The position numbers and the translations under genes were made by a program. From positions 808,501-872,500 of the forward strand of contig NC_092661.1 of the NCBI RefSeq assembly GCF_032118995.1: 64,000 bases of DNA. Direction: 5' to 3'. Origin of the DNA: Asterias amurensis. Taxonomy: Eukaryota > Echinodermata > Asteroidea > Forcipulatida > Asteriidae. The notes under the pieces are model-generated. The model was given only the letters and a program-made list of their open reading frames with translations, did not search any database and had not been told where the DNA came from. Below, in pieces: positions 21,469 through 33,156 of the stretch (position 1 is the stretch's first letter; each line of letters opens with the position of its first letter).

Positions 21469-22503
21469 ACTTGGGACTTGTCCCAAGTGATGTAAAAATG
21501 ATGTCATGAAATGTTCTTTGTACTGAGACATCATTGTGCAAATAAAACAAAAACTTCTTTGAACTGGTGATGTCATCGATGACGTAAATAAACACCAATT
21601 GATATTCCAAAACGTCATCACTATAGAGAACGATATTTAGCTTTGCAACATACAAGATATTTGCAGCATATGAAAGCACTTTTAAAAAGTTCTGTACAAA
21701 CCTTACAAGAAGTAGGACTCGGTGCGACATCGTTTTGCTTCTGGTCAAGACTGCAAGTTCATATCATACCCCGGCTGGTATTAGCTTTATCGATATATAG
21801 CGGACACTTTAGTGCACTGTTTATGGTTAGGGTGTATACAGACAAATTTTACCCAAACCTAATAGTGACCTAATAATGTGTCCACCATAACTCAAAATGG
21901 CTTATTGTTCGCGTCAGTATCACTGCCCATCAAATGCACATAAAGAACACTCCATTTGATGTTGGTATTCCTACTTTACGAAGCGCACCTGCGTTCTCAT
22001 TATATCCCGCTTTGCTTGTCATTCTAAAATCGTCCGAACCTTCAACAACATCTTTGTTTCTAATTTATACAAATGCAATAAACATTCAAGAAAGATCATC
22101 AAAGCTTGTTTCCTCGTCCATTAATACAGTGACAAACAACATCCTAATGGTCAAATCGGGTTACAATATAGTAGTTGGAAACTGAAGAAAAAAACCCAAA
22201 TATATTTATTTTTATAGGATTTATTTACAGATTGATCTTTCAAGATATTTTAACGATATAAATTTTGAAAATAGCCAAGCCGGTTGACTAAATAATATTT
22301 CTGCCGGGCCAATTTTGGAAGAAAAAAAGCCTCCTTCGTCACTTTTTTTTTTTTTTTTTTTTTTTAGAAAAAAGACATGTTTTTGTTATTTGTCCTGAAT
22401 CAGCAAATGTAATAGAACGAGCAGTGTGTTTTAAAGGTCGGTGTTGGACAGAACCATTCCAAGTTCTGCTCAACGTCAACGACAATTTTTTCGGAATGCG
22501 TAC
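21469..22503. other. intergenic; family D fragment then nothing recognised
   Basis: Starts with the rest of a family D end (CTTGGGACTTGTCCCAAG). It has a ATGATGTCATGAAATG/TGATGTCATCGATGACG-rich stretch and a poly-T run at about 22,343-22,366. No gene model is supported. Confidence 0.5.
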
Positions 22504-22902
22504 TTAAAGGCACTAGTCACTAATTGTTATTACTCAAAATAAATGTTAGCATAAAAACTTACTTGGTAACAAGCAATGGGGAGCTGTTGATGGTGTAAAA
22601 CATTGTGAGAAACGGCTCTCTCTCTCTGAACTAACGTAGATTTCGAGAAGTAATTTTCCACTAAAATATTTGAATTTGATTTCGAGACCTCAGAATTAGA
22701 TTTTGAGGCCCCGAAATCAAGCATCTGAAATGAACACACAACTTTGTGTGACAAGGGTTTTTTCTTACGTTATTTCCTCGCAACTTCGACGACCAATTGA
22801 ACTTAACTTTACTCTCAGGTTTGTTCTTTTGTGCATATGTTGAGATAAAGCAAGTGAGAAGACTGGTCTTTGACAATTTCCAAGGGTTTCAAGTGTCTTT
22901 AA
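22504..22902 (+). repeat. R1 MITE
   Basis: Full-length: TTAAAGGCACTAGTCAC at the left, AGTGTCTTTAA at the right, with a CTCTCTCTCT expansion after GAGAAACGG. Confidence 0.9.
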
Positions 22903-23041
22903 ACCTATCGTATTATTTCTTTAGTGAAAACAAACATCCGAGAAGAAAATCGTTTAGTATACATTGCTCCTCCAGCTGATTTCCTCCTCACAGTGCGTAG
23001 GCGTCTGTAACCATGGCTTTAGCTGTCTAGAGTCCATCCAC

Positions 23042-23594
23042 TTAAAGGCAATGGACACATTTGGTAATTGTCAAAGACCAGTATTCTCACTTGGTGTATC
23101 CCAGCATTATGCATAACATGGTCATCCAGTTGCAAGAGAATAATGAAAGAAGAAGTTGTTGCATAACTGTGTGTGCTTTCAGATGCCTTTACAAAGGCTT
23201 CAGCCCTGACGTCTTGAATTATTTGAGTGCGAGAACCTCTTTCTCAAAAACTACTTTACTTCAATGGGAGGTGTTTCTCACAATATGTTATACTGTCATT
23301 GCTTGTTACCAAGTAAGTTTTTATGATATAGAAAGGTTTACGGTAACACCATGGATTGTAATGACTATCTCTATTGGGGTGGTTCTGAAAAGAACCATTG
23401 GTTTCAACTCGACGTTTCGATCAGTATGCTCTGATCGTCTTCTGGAGAAAAACTCATTAGAGATAGTCATAACATGGTGTTACCGCAAACCTTTCTATAT
23501 CGTATTTCCACCATGCAAAGTTTCAAATCCTACTTAAGTTTTTATGCTACACCAATTATTTTGAGTATTTACCGATAGTGTATAGTGCCTTTAA
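23042..23594 (-). repeat. R1 MITE interrupted by a foldback element
   Basis: Reverse-oriented R1 (TTAAAGGCAATGGACACATTTGG ... TATAGTGCCTTTAA). About 210 bp of family F sequence (23326-23535) splits its TTTTATGCTA segment. An open reading frame across this region is an accident of the two repeats. Confidence 0.9.
23326..23535. repeat. family F foldback MITE nested in R1
   Basis: Arms ATATAGAAAGGTTTACGG and ATGGTGTTACCGCAAACC/TTTCTATAT pair. The core has GGTTCTGAAAAGAACCATTGG and TTTCGATCAGTATGCTCTGA. AAGTTTTTATG occurs on both sides (23315-23325 and 23536-23546), which fits a target duplication of about 11 bp. Confidence 0.75.
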
Positions 23595-23674
23595 GGTCTA
23601 GCATTGACGTGCACTGCACCGGAGGGTCCACTTCTGCACAGTGCATAATTAATGGTCTGGGAAAAAGCTTCACT

Positions 23675-23692
23675 ATGAACTGGAGAAAATGA
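23675..23692 (+). promoter_or_regulatory. five-codon upstream ORF overlapping the SLC16 start
   Basis: ATG AAC TGG AGA AAA TGA: the uORF stop shares bases with the transporter start codon (ATGA overlap at 23689-23692). This would allow termination-reinitiation or dampening of translation if the transcript starts upstream. Transcript start is unknown. Confidence 0.4.
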
Positions 23693-26600
23693 CAGTAACA
23701 CGGAAACATAATTCCGCTCACCTTAGCCAGGTCGATCGCGGCTGGGCTTGGGCCGTCTTGCTCGGTGTTCACGTCTGTAACATTTTCGGTTACGGATATT
23801 TGACCACCTTGGGTTTATTCTTCACAGAATGGAAGGAGTATTTCGATGAATCTGCCACTGCAACGAGTTTGCTTCTTAGTCTGCCCTGGATGGTTGCGAG
23901 TCCGTTCTGTAAGTAAATCCAGTATTTATAAATTAAAGCCATGTACACTTTTGGTCATTATTCAAAATGTCTTTTAGCATTATAACTTACTTGGTAACGA
24001 GCAATGGAGAGCTTTTGGAAAACATTGTGAGAAATGGCTCCCTCTGCAGTAATGTAGTTTTTGAGAAACAGGTAATAATTTCTCACTCCAATATTAAAAT
24101 ATTTCAGGCTTAAAGCCTTCTTTATTGGGGATCTGAAAACACAAAAATGATGTTGTGCTACAAGGGTGTTTTTCTTGCATTATTCTGTTGCAACTTCGAT
24201 GACGAATTGAGTCAACATTTTCACAGTGTAGTTGTTTTGCTGCAAATGTGTGAATACATCAAGCGAAAACTGGTCTTTTGACAAAGGTGTGTATGAGCCT
24301 TTATCTGTAAGCAATAGCAATTGTGACCGACATGACTTTGCTCGTGGAAATGGAAATACTATTCATCCACATCAAACCTTCAACAAACATACGGAATGTT
24401 CTTATTGTCCCCTTACGATAACCCTCGTAAACAAATTCAAGTACGGCACTCTGCACAGCGCATTGACCCGTATGTATTCTAATTTGCATATGTTGTTATT
24501 TTGTGGCCTTCTTGTAAATCCAATGGGTCTCAGAATCCATCACTGCAATAACCTATCTTTCTGAAAGATTGTATATACTCAGCGCCTTGAGTACCTTGTT
24601 TGCGCTATATAAGACTTCGATGTTATTATTATATTATTATTATATCGATATAAATTTCAGTTTTCGGTAGATAGAGACATACAATAATGCACAAACACAT
24701 GCCCTTGAATTGCAAAGGTCGTGGGTTCGAATCCATCCCACCCGAGTAATATGCCCGTGTTTCTGTTTTTCACAGGACTCGCGTAAGTACTAAGTATACA
24801 GTGCTAACACACATCACGGTACATGAGTAAAAAACAAAACTAATATTATTCTTTATCCCTGATGCAAATTTATTATCTATTAATGCACATGCATTAAGTT
24901 GAAAGGATCAAAACATACAGTAAAAATAAAATAAAACGAAAGAGCTTGAGCCTGATGGATTGCCTAAAAATAAAACCTGCCGCTAGAGGCTCGCCTCTCC
25001 AGCTGTGCCCCTCTCATAAAACATGTAAGCAGCCGTTTTGTGCTTACGGAGCGTTCCTTAGCAGGATTCATATTGCAAAAATCGGTTTGCAAGTTTCTCG
25101 AGTGTAACCGACTTTTAATTTAGTTGAGTGTCGCAATTCATTAAGTGTCGCAATTCATTGTTCATTTTTGAGAAAAATTGATAAAATTTGATACGTTTCA
25201 ATCAAATATAGAAATCATAAAAAAAATAATCTTTTGATAGTATAAAACATTGTGAGAAACGGCTCCCTCTGAAGTATGTAGTCTATGAGAAAGAGGTTTA
25301 CATTTCTCACTCAAATAATAAGACTTCAGCTGAAGGATTATGCATCTGAAAGCACACAAAGCAATGCAACAACATGGGTGTTTTTCGTTCATTATTCTCT
25401 TGCGAATTCGATGACAAATGGAGTTCAAATGTTCACAGGTTTGTTATTCTATGCATAATGTTGGGATACATCAAGTTACAATACTGATCTTTGACAATAT
25501 ACCAAAGGTGTCCAGTGCCTTTAACACCAGTAGCAGGTAAACATGGTTCAAATCAGTTTGAATCGGAAACTTTCCGACCAGGAACAGACATTTTGTCTTT
25601 TGATTTCCGTCCCTACGTGTGAGATGAAAATGGATCACGACCCACACGTAGCCAGCCCTTTGCATGTAGGCCTATAATTTATAGTATTGAAATCAAGTCG
25701 GTAATTATGTATACGTAGGCCTATATAGTATGAAATCAAGTCGGTAATATTGTTAAACGCGGTGTACCTACGGGGACGGTCAGTTAGAGCTGCCACGCGC
25801 TACCTACGACCGTTGCATGAATGTATAATCGCACTGTGACTGTTGCATGAACGGCAGAATGTGTATTTATAATAAATAGGCAGCTCATAACGAGTTGTAA
25901 TCAAGTCTAGTAGGCCTACTGTACACTTTGATATGCTATGTGTACATATAATGTACATGCACATTCACGAACACCAAGACTGCGTAGCTCAGGCGGGCGG
26001 TAGCGCAAAAACCTGTGAAAATGTTGACTCAATCGGTCATCAAAGTTGCATGAGAAAAATGACATGCACAGAAAACACCCTTGTCGAAAAATGTGTGTGC
26101 TTTCAGATTCCTAATAAAAGGCTTCAGACCTAAAGTCTTCCATTGTTAATAAATTGAGTTGGAAATTATCTCTTTCTCAAAAACTACGTTTCTTCAGAGG
26201 GAGCCGTTGCTCACAATAATTTAAAGCATCAACAGCTCTCCATTTCTAGTTACCAATTAATTTTTTTATGCTAACGATTATTTTGAACAACTACAAATAG
26301 TTCCTTTAATGCCTCCGTAATACAAAACTGTTCTCATCGCACTTACTCAACCACTGAATTTAGGTATGTGTAACCGGTATGAATAGTACACCCCCCCCCC
26401 CCCTTCTAAAATTAGTCTGCATTCGCCCATGTAGCATTGCATTACTGTTTGTATAACTATCCATCTGATGCAAATCATGTGCAATTCAAATTCAAATTCA
26501 AATCATCTTACACACCGTTGGCGGCGCACTATATTTGCCAAAATTCACATTCTCAGTAAAGACGTGTCAACATGTATAGTTTTTCTCCGTCTTATATACA

Positions 26601-28952
26601 TATGTAAAGTTAATAACTACTTTTGTTTGAAACAATAGGTTTCTTCATCGGTGTTATTGCATCTCGTTTTGGCATCAGACGAGTCGCTATGACTGGGGCT
26701 TTAATCAACGGGTCAGCAACTATACTCGGCTCGCTTACTAAAGACATGTGGCAGTTGTACTTGTGTAACGCCTTGTCTGGTAAGTTGAGTTCATGACCCA
26801 TGTTCCATTGGCCTGATGGGGTCTAGCCAACAAAGATAGTCCTAACTTGGGTTAAGTCCTAGGTCTCTTATAAGTTACCTTGAAACTTCAGGCTAGTCCA
26901 AGCTCGTCCTAACTCGAGATGAGACATTGTCTTATCAGAAATCCACCATGCTTTCTATTTACAAAGGGTTCATTTCATCTATATCATTATGTGTGTGAAG
27001 CCAATGACTCGTATAGCGGCGATTTTGATCACTGTATTAGCCAATGGAGAGAGTACACGGAAGGAAGTTTTTCAGTAGATGTGGGAAATAGCCACAGAGA
27101 ATTTTTCCAGGGAAAACACACGCAATCGGATGTGGACTAAGATTATAATCCACATAGTGCCCCGGTGGAAAGAGAATAGAAAATATGCCTAGTACACTAT
27201 GCAGAAGCAGAATTGTGTAAACTTGATAAACGGTACCCTTATTAACACTATTAACTTTGTTAATTAACGAAGTTACGTTTCCTGCGTTAATTTACGTGCG
27301 TTACACAATACACGGGACCAACGGAGTTACGTCCCATCCGAAGGAAATACAAAAATGGCAAACTTGTACTATTCAAATGCATTGATAATCTAATTTTGAA
27401 AAAACAATTAACTTGTTTTTTGTTTTAGGTATACTGTTTGTTTCACTCTGACTAATTCCCCCTTTTATTCCCCTTAGGTGTAGGCGTGGTCATGATGCTG
27501 TCGTCCGGAATGATCGTCATCTCCCAGTACTTTAAGACAAGATTTGCAATCGCAAATGGAATAGCAGTAGCCGGTGTCAACGTCGGTCAAATAATGTTCA
27601 CCCCATTGTTCCGTTTCCTCATTGATACATACGGATGGAGGGGAACCATGTTCATCACTGGTGCCCTGCAGATGAACTGTGTCGCTGCTAGCGCCCTCTT
27701 TCGTCCGCTCAAGACAAATAATTCGAACGGAAGAAAACCCAACAATAGTATGAGCATTAATATGCATGTGCTAGGTGATGATACAGTAATCAATGACTCC
27801 CATAAGAAACAAAAGTCTAATGTTGCCCTTAAGGTTTTCACTAATGTTAAAGCCATGTTGCTTATCCTAGCCACATGTGTGTTCTCAATTGGTTTACTGA
27901 CAAATCTAGCTCATCTCCCCGCCAGATGTAAAGAAGGAGGTTGGTCGAACGACCAAAGCGGTATGCTACTCTTATCCTTCGCAATCACAGCCATGATAAC
28001 TAGACCTACCCATGGTTGGTTTGTTGACAATAACTACATAGGCTGCTTCAAACTACAACTCATCGTACTCATTAGTGCTTCATTAGTTACATTCACGAAC
28101 CCTGTGTCCAACAACTATATATTCTTAATTGGGTATTCGGCTGTCTTGGGCGCCCTACTTGGAATCGGATGTCCGCTGTTGATTGTTAATATGAAGAGTC
28201 TAGTGAGTGGACCTACCACGCCAGCGGCTTTGAGTTTAATTTGGGCAACGGTGTTTCTCTTCAACGGAGTTGGGTCGGTTGTTGCAGGTAATTAATATCA
28301 AAAGACCACCCATTTCAGCGATGTTACGTAATTTTATATTTCTTCCATTAAAAAAATGTAGCTGTTAATGTTGTGCTTGTTGTTATTGCTGTTGTTGAAT
28401 ATAAAGGCGGTTCGATTTCACAAAGATATTTAGAACTAGTCCTAGGAGATATTAAAAACGTAGGCTGGACGAGTAACCCGTCCTAACTCGAGATAAGACT
28501 AGTCTTAAATCTTTGTGAAATCCACCACTTGACACTCTTGGTAATTACTCAAACAAATGTTTAGCATAAGACCTTACTTGGTAACTAGCAATGGAGAGCT
28601 ACTGATGGTATTCAACATTGTCAGAAACGGGTCCCTCTGAAGTAACGTAATTTTGAGAAAGAGGTAATTTCTCACTCAACGATTGACTGCAAATGTTAAT
28701 AAAGAGTAAAATTGTATTTCCACACTTACCATAATGTATTATTTTGTTTCCCTTGTTATACCAGGTAAGCTTTACGATGCTACGGGAAACTATGTTGTCC
28801 CATTCCTGACAGCGGGCGCTATGTTCCTGGCGGCTTTCCTTCTGGTCGCTCTAATCACTGCAATGAAACGTCGACAAGATTTACGTAAACTGCAGCTACG
28901 CAATAATGTGCAATGTCAAAGTGCTCTTTCAAGTAATAATGTATCAAATTAG
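23689..28952 (+). CDS. SLC16-type monocarboxylate transporter (MFS)
   Basis: Exons 23689-23908, 26639-26779, 27478-28287 and 28765-28952, all GT-AG and all phase 1, give 452 residues. The family signature DRGWAWAVLLGVHVCNI lies at 16-32, at the start of helix 1. Exon 2 supplies helix 2-3 (FFIGVIASRFGIRRVAM). Exon 3 holds the bulk, including YFKTRFAIANGIAVAG (helix 4-5 loop of MCTs), LIDTYGWRG, a hydrophilic loop between the halves, then ITRPTHGWFVD. Exon 4 gives GKLYDATGNYVVPF, a typical MCT C-terminal motif, the last helix and a basic tail. The protein should sit in the plasma membrane and move a monocarboxylate or related solute; the specific substrate cannot be read from the sequence. MCT9/12/13-like members are the closest in feel. 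Introns 1 and 3 are full of MITEs. Confidence 0.92.
23933..24303 (+). repeat. R1 MITE in SLC16 intron 1
   Basis: TTAAAGCCATGTACACTTTTGG at the left and GGTCTTTTGACAAAGG at the right; the end is diverged. Confidence 0.8.
24688..24840 (+). repeat. SINE family B
   Basis: GAATTGCAAAGGTCGTGGGTTCGAATCC head fragment, then CACAGGACTCGCGTAAGTACTAAGTATACAGTGC. The A-box side is missing. Confidence 0.7.
25228..25524 (+). repeat. R1 MITE, 5'-truncated
   Basis: Begins at GATAGTATAAAACATTGTGAG and ends GGTGTCCAGTGCCTTTAA. Confidence 0.8.
26010..26310 (-). repeat. R1 MITE, truncated
   Basis: Reverse copy from AACCTGTGAAAATGTTGACTC to AATAGTTCCTTTAA. Confidence 0.75.
26825..26920. repeat. family D MITE fragment
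   Basis: GTCCTAACTTGGGTTAAGTCC and CGTCCTAACTCGAGATGAGAC; outer ends are not clear. In SLC16 intron 2. Confidence 0.6.
28411..28527. repeat. family D MITE
   Basis: GATTTCACAAAGATATTTAGAAC at the left pairs with CTTAAATCTTTGTGAAATC at the right. In SLC16 intron 3. Confidence 0.8.
28530..28690 (+). repeat. R1 MITE, 3'-truncated
   Basis: CTTGGTAATTACTCAAAC to GAGGTAATTTCTCACTCAA. It ends about 75 bp before SLC16 exon 4. Confidence 0.75.
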
Positions 28953-29354
28953 TTCTCTCGATGAAATGTTCACCAGTTAGTACTGCAGCCATAGAGCAAG
29001 AGTCGTAAAGGGTGTCGAGTCAAAAAGAAGTGGATCGAGATTTATGATTTCAAAACAAAACAACTGAGTTTGACACTCAAAACCCCAGTGAAGCATAAGC
29101 CCTCCTGCTTATCTGAAAAAGGGAATGACACAAATTGATCATTTCTAAGAGATGCCTGTTTACTAAAAGCACTCAATGTTTATAGCTGTCCATGGAATGT
29201 TAACGCTTGATTAAATCTGAGTAAGTAGCAAAGGGCAGAACAAAAGTCATTCATTTGTCAAACATTCCGCGGACAGCTTGCACAATGCGTATATTGATGA
29301 AATAGATATATAACTCCTCTTTGGAATGATCAATTTCTATCATTGTTTTTGTCT

Positions 29355-29360
29355 AATAAA
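29355..29360 (+). terminator. possible poly(A) signal of the SLC16 gene
   Basis: AATAAA about 400 bp past the stop codon; the first canonical signal I see on the coding strand. Confidence 0.4.
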
Positions 29361-29578
29361 CAAGAGAGAGTGCTTGTTTTATATGTGCTTTGCAACACCT
29401 TTTGGTGTCTCGTTTGTTTTTTAAAACATCACCAATCCCGGTCAACTTCTTTTTGACTTATATACAGTGCACATTCTTCTACAAAGAGTAGAATTAGAAA
29501 TTCCTCCGGCTGTGCTCCAACTCGTTAACGAATTACATAACCATTTCGTTATAATATAGAATTCTGACTGTTTGTGCG

Positions 29579-29735
29579 GGCCAAGTTTCTTAAAGCTGTT
29601 TAGCAGGAAATTTTGCTTGGCAAATACCTTAAATTGCTTAGCAAGAATTAAGGAGCATATACCAGTGACAACAATGGTAAACATTTGGTATTTTGGCTGG
29701 TAAAACAGTTTCGCTAAGCAATAATTCGACCACAT
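29579..29735. repeat. family G MITE, diverged
   Basis: GGGCCAAGTTTCTTAAAGCTG start and repeated GCTTAGCAAGAATTAAGG; the right end is degraded. Part of it (TTGCTAAGCAAGAATTAAGG) recurs at 30,034-30,060. Confidence 0.6.
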
Positions 29736-29742
29736 TCAAAGA

Positions 29743-29806
29743 TTAAAGGCACTGGGTACTATTTGTAATTAATCAAAATAATTATAGCATAAAAGCAGAA
29801 AGAGAA
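29743..29806 (+). repeat. R1 MITE, short 5' fragment
   Basis: TTAAAGGCACTGGGTACTATTTG then loss of similarity. Confidence 0.75.
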
Positions 29807-30063
29807 TTTAACTTTTACACATTCCATTCTCGTCCAGGACCCCCCCCCCCTTCCTTCTTCTTATTCGAGCTCGACCAAAAATAAACACTCGCTATTTACT
29901 TTAAAGAAATGTATTAATCAAAGTGGGGGGAAATGGAATGCAAGCGAAGAATTTGGTTAAATAAATAACTGTGTAGGAGTCAATGTGTCTGTACTTCGAA
30001 AAGTACATCTCCCTAGGCAAATACCTTACATTGCTAAGCAAGAATTAAGGAGCATATACCGTA

Positions 30064-30592
30064 TTTAAGGCACTGGACACTTTTGGCAATTGTCAAAGAC
30101 CAGTATCTCAACATGCATAAAATAACAAATCTATGAAAATTTTGACTCAATAGACCTTATGCATTGACGTCATCCAGCCGCCATCTTAGAGGAAAACCGG
30201 TGACGAAACAATCGAGACGCACGGATTTCTACGCGCGGCGCACAGTTTTGGCCAATGGACAACCTCCTTTTGACCTCTAGGTGAGGGCGCCCTACTGAAA
30301 TGACGTCATGTGCATAAGGTCTATTGGTCATTGAAGTTGCAAGAGAATAATGACAGAAAAACATCCTTATTGCAATACTTTGTTTGCTTCCACTTTCAGA
30401 TGCATAATGAACAGCTTCAGCTGAGTCAGAAGTACTATTCATTATCTGTGTGAGAAATTACATCTTTCTCATTTAGCTACGTTACTTCAGAGGGAGCCGT
30501 TTCTGATATATACTACCAACAGGTCCTCACTACTGCTCGTGACCAAGATGCTAACAGTTATTTAGAGTAATTAACAATAGTGTACACAGTGA
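30064..30592 (-). repeat. R1 MITE split by another MITE
   Basis: Reverse R1 beginning TTAAGGCACTGGACACTTTTGG. The ACTCAATTGGTCA segment is broken by the 30,150-30,324 element. Confidence 0.85.
30150..30324. repeat. ATAGACCTTATGCA MITE nested in R1
   Basis: Left end ATAGACCTTATGCATTGACGTCA and right end TGACGTCATGTGCATAAGG/TCTAT are inverted repeats. The interior is GC-rich (CGCGCGGCGCAC). A relative with ATAGACCTTTATCATG ends lies at 49,099-49,279. Confidence 0.8.
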
Positions 30593-30686
30593 CTTTTTTG
30601 CAGAGTGCACAACACTCTGGAATTATTGACAACTTACCGAAAGACCGTGCATTATACTTATCAATGGATGATTAGCAATACTCCCT

Positions 30687-31070
30687 TTAAAGGCAGTGGA
30701 CACTATTGGTAACTACTCAAAATCATTACAGCATAAAACCTGACTTTGTAACGAGTAATGGGGAGAGGTTGGTAGTATAAAATATTGTGAGAAACGGCTC
30801 CTCTGAAGTGCCACAGTTTTCCAGACAGAAGTAATTTTCCACGAATTTGATTTCGAGACCTCAGATTTAAAATTTGAGGTCTCGAAATCAACCATCTAAA
30901 TGAACACAACTTCGTGTGACAAGGGTTATTTTTCTTTCACTATTTTCTCGCAACTTCGGCGACCGATTGAGCTCAAATCTTCACAGGTTTGTTATTTTAT
31001 GTATATGTTGAGATACACCAAGTGAGAAGACTGGTCTTTGACAATTACAAATAGTGTCCACTGTCTTTAA
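30687..31070 (+). repeat. R1 MITE, near full length
   Basis: CTTTAAAGGCAGTGGACAC at the left and GTGTCCACTGTCTTTAA at the right. A clear example of TTAA at both ends. Confidence 0.92.
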
Positions 31071-31598
31071 AAAGAGCTTACATATAAATTTACCATGCTA
31101 TTTAAAATATTTTAGTAAACTTGTAGTATATATTTTTTCTTAAATAACTCAATGTTCGGCCATAAGAAATAATTATATTTAAAATATGCAATAAATAAAG
31201 AACATTGGTTCGAAAAGAGTAACAAATATTTAAATTGTTTTAAAACATTGTAAGTTTTACGGACATGGATCTATTTAGCCCAGTTCTGACCGTCGCTGTT
31301 TAAAAACCCGCGTACACTATCCGCATGCGTCGGCCGTAAGGCCGACACGGCCTCCGCATGCGGTTTTTTAGTGACTGTGACTGTGTGTATACTAGCTGGT
31401 GGGTCATGCGGTATGATTACACGCACCACGCACAGGGTATACGGGTAGGTTTACAGCAGCGTCTTCTCGGAGCGAATAATGCGACTGCCTTGAGCAAGGC
31501 TAGCCCAGTTCATATACTCGCCTGAGCATCGTCTGTGCGGCACCATAATGTAGCCCGAGCCCTAAATGTAGCCCGGACCTAAATGTATGCCAGAGAGT
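31071..31598. other. intergenic; short palindrome only
   Basis: No gene seen. CCGCATGCGTCGGCCG at 31,321 pairs with CGGCCTCCGCATGCGG at about 31,349-31,364, a GC-rich hairpin of unknown meaning. Confidence 0.5.
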
Positions 31599-31608
31599 GG
31601 CCGCTAGC

Positions 31609-33156
31609 ATGGGCGTCAATCCCTCTTGAAGTGTGGGGGGGGGGGGGACATAACATTTACGGCGTGGGGTCCGGGGCCCGCTTTAGGGCCCCGGAATTTT
31701 TTTTTTAGCCCGTAGATGCTCTCTGGTGCAATCTAGTGAATCTGAGGGGTGATGTTCCCCCCTCTCAGATGTTGGAATTTAATGCCTATTTCAAGCTATG
31801 ATGCACCTATTCTTGCTATCATGGTTATTGTACCTAAAAAGCAACTCAATTATAGCTTCGTTATATCACTATTGTTTCTGCATTCTAATGCTCAGACGGC
31901 GTTTCATCCCTATCATCACCAGACCTAAGACACAAGTTTTATGGGGGCAAATCTGTCAGAATGGAACAGAACATCTGTAAAATGTGAGCAGCAGTAGAAC
32001 CTTTTGGGTTGACAGCATCTTCAAGTGTGGTCCTATGAACCAAGTTTTAGGGGGTAAATCTGTCGAAGAGTGAGCTCACGAGTGCAAAACCTTTATGGCA
32101 TGGGTCCGGGCCCGCTTAAGGGCCCGGACATTTTTTGCATTCTAGATGCTCTGTGGTGCAATCTTAGGCCAATAAGAGGCATACATCCAGAACGGAACAG
32201 AACATCTGTAAAATGTGAGCAGCAGTAGAACCTTCTGGGTTGACAGCATCTTCAAGTACGGATCTATGAAACAAGTTTTATGGGGAAATACTGTCAAAGA
32301 GTGAGCACGCGAGATGTAAAACCTTTACGGCATGGGTCCTGGCCCGCTGAAGGGCCCGGGAAAATTTTGCATTCTAGATGCTCTGTGGTGCAATTTTAGG
32401 CCAATAAGAGGCATACAGAACGGAACAGAATATCTGTAAAAGTGTGAGCAGCAGTAGAACCTTTTGGTTTGACAGCCTCTTCAAGTGCGGCTCTATGAAA
32501 CAAGTTTTAGGGGAAAATACTGTCAAATAGTGAGCACGTGAGTGTGAAACCTTTACGGCATGGGTCCGGGCCCGCTCAAGGGCCCTGGAAAATTTTGTAT
32601 TTTTAGATGCTCTGTGGTGCAATCTTTAGGCCATTTAGCGGCCAAATGGCAAACGACACTGAACAATGAGCTGTGTGAATATTTGTGTTCCAGTGCTCCA
32701 CAGTTCCTCAGTGCAAAACACGATTTTCATAATAAAGGTGGTCAAACGACACGGGGAACATTGATACTGTGTCCCCTACCCTTCGAAAATGGGGTGGGGT
32801 ACACGTCCCTTCCACTCTATCAAGGGGGGAGGTGCAAATCTGTCAACGCTGCGTGTGAGAAGCCTTTACGGCTCGGGGTGCGGGCCCGATTAAGGGCGCG
32901 GGAAAATTTTGCATTTTAGATGCTCTGTGATGGCCTATTTAGAGAGGGGATATTGTGTCATCCTTTGCCCACAGGATTAATGCCCATATAGGGACACAGG
33001 GTTTCGTCTTACACAGTGCAAAACTTGGGCTTCATGATAAAGGTGGTCAAAAAGGTGGGGACATTTGATATTGTGTCCCCCACCCTCCAAAAGGTGGGGG
33101 GGGGGGACACACATGTCCCCCTGTCACCACCCCCCCCCCCCCTGATTGACGCCCAT
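31609..33156. mobile_element. 1.55-kb non-autonomous DNA transposon with 10-bp target duplication
   Basis: Left end ATGGGCGTCAATC and right end GATTGACGCCCAT are exact inverted repeats of 13 bp. The same 10 bases GGCCGCTAGC flank both sides (31599-31608 and 33157-33166), showing a real insertion. Inside are poly-G next to the left end, poly-C next to the right end, and a repeated module of about 230 bp with GGGTCCGGGCCCGCT and TAGATGCTCTGTGGTGCAAT. The second motif falls at 31,713, 32,143, 32,375, 32,604 and 32,917. No transposase is encoded. A 9-10 bp target duplication suggests a Mutator-like partner, but that is inference. Confidence 0.85.

Noticed and set aside
23061-23537. 158-codon plus-strand reading frame
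   Set aside because: It runs through R1 and the nested foldback element.
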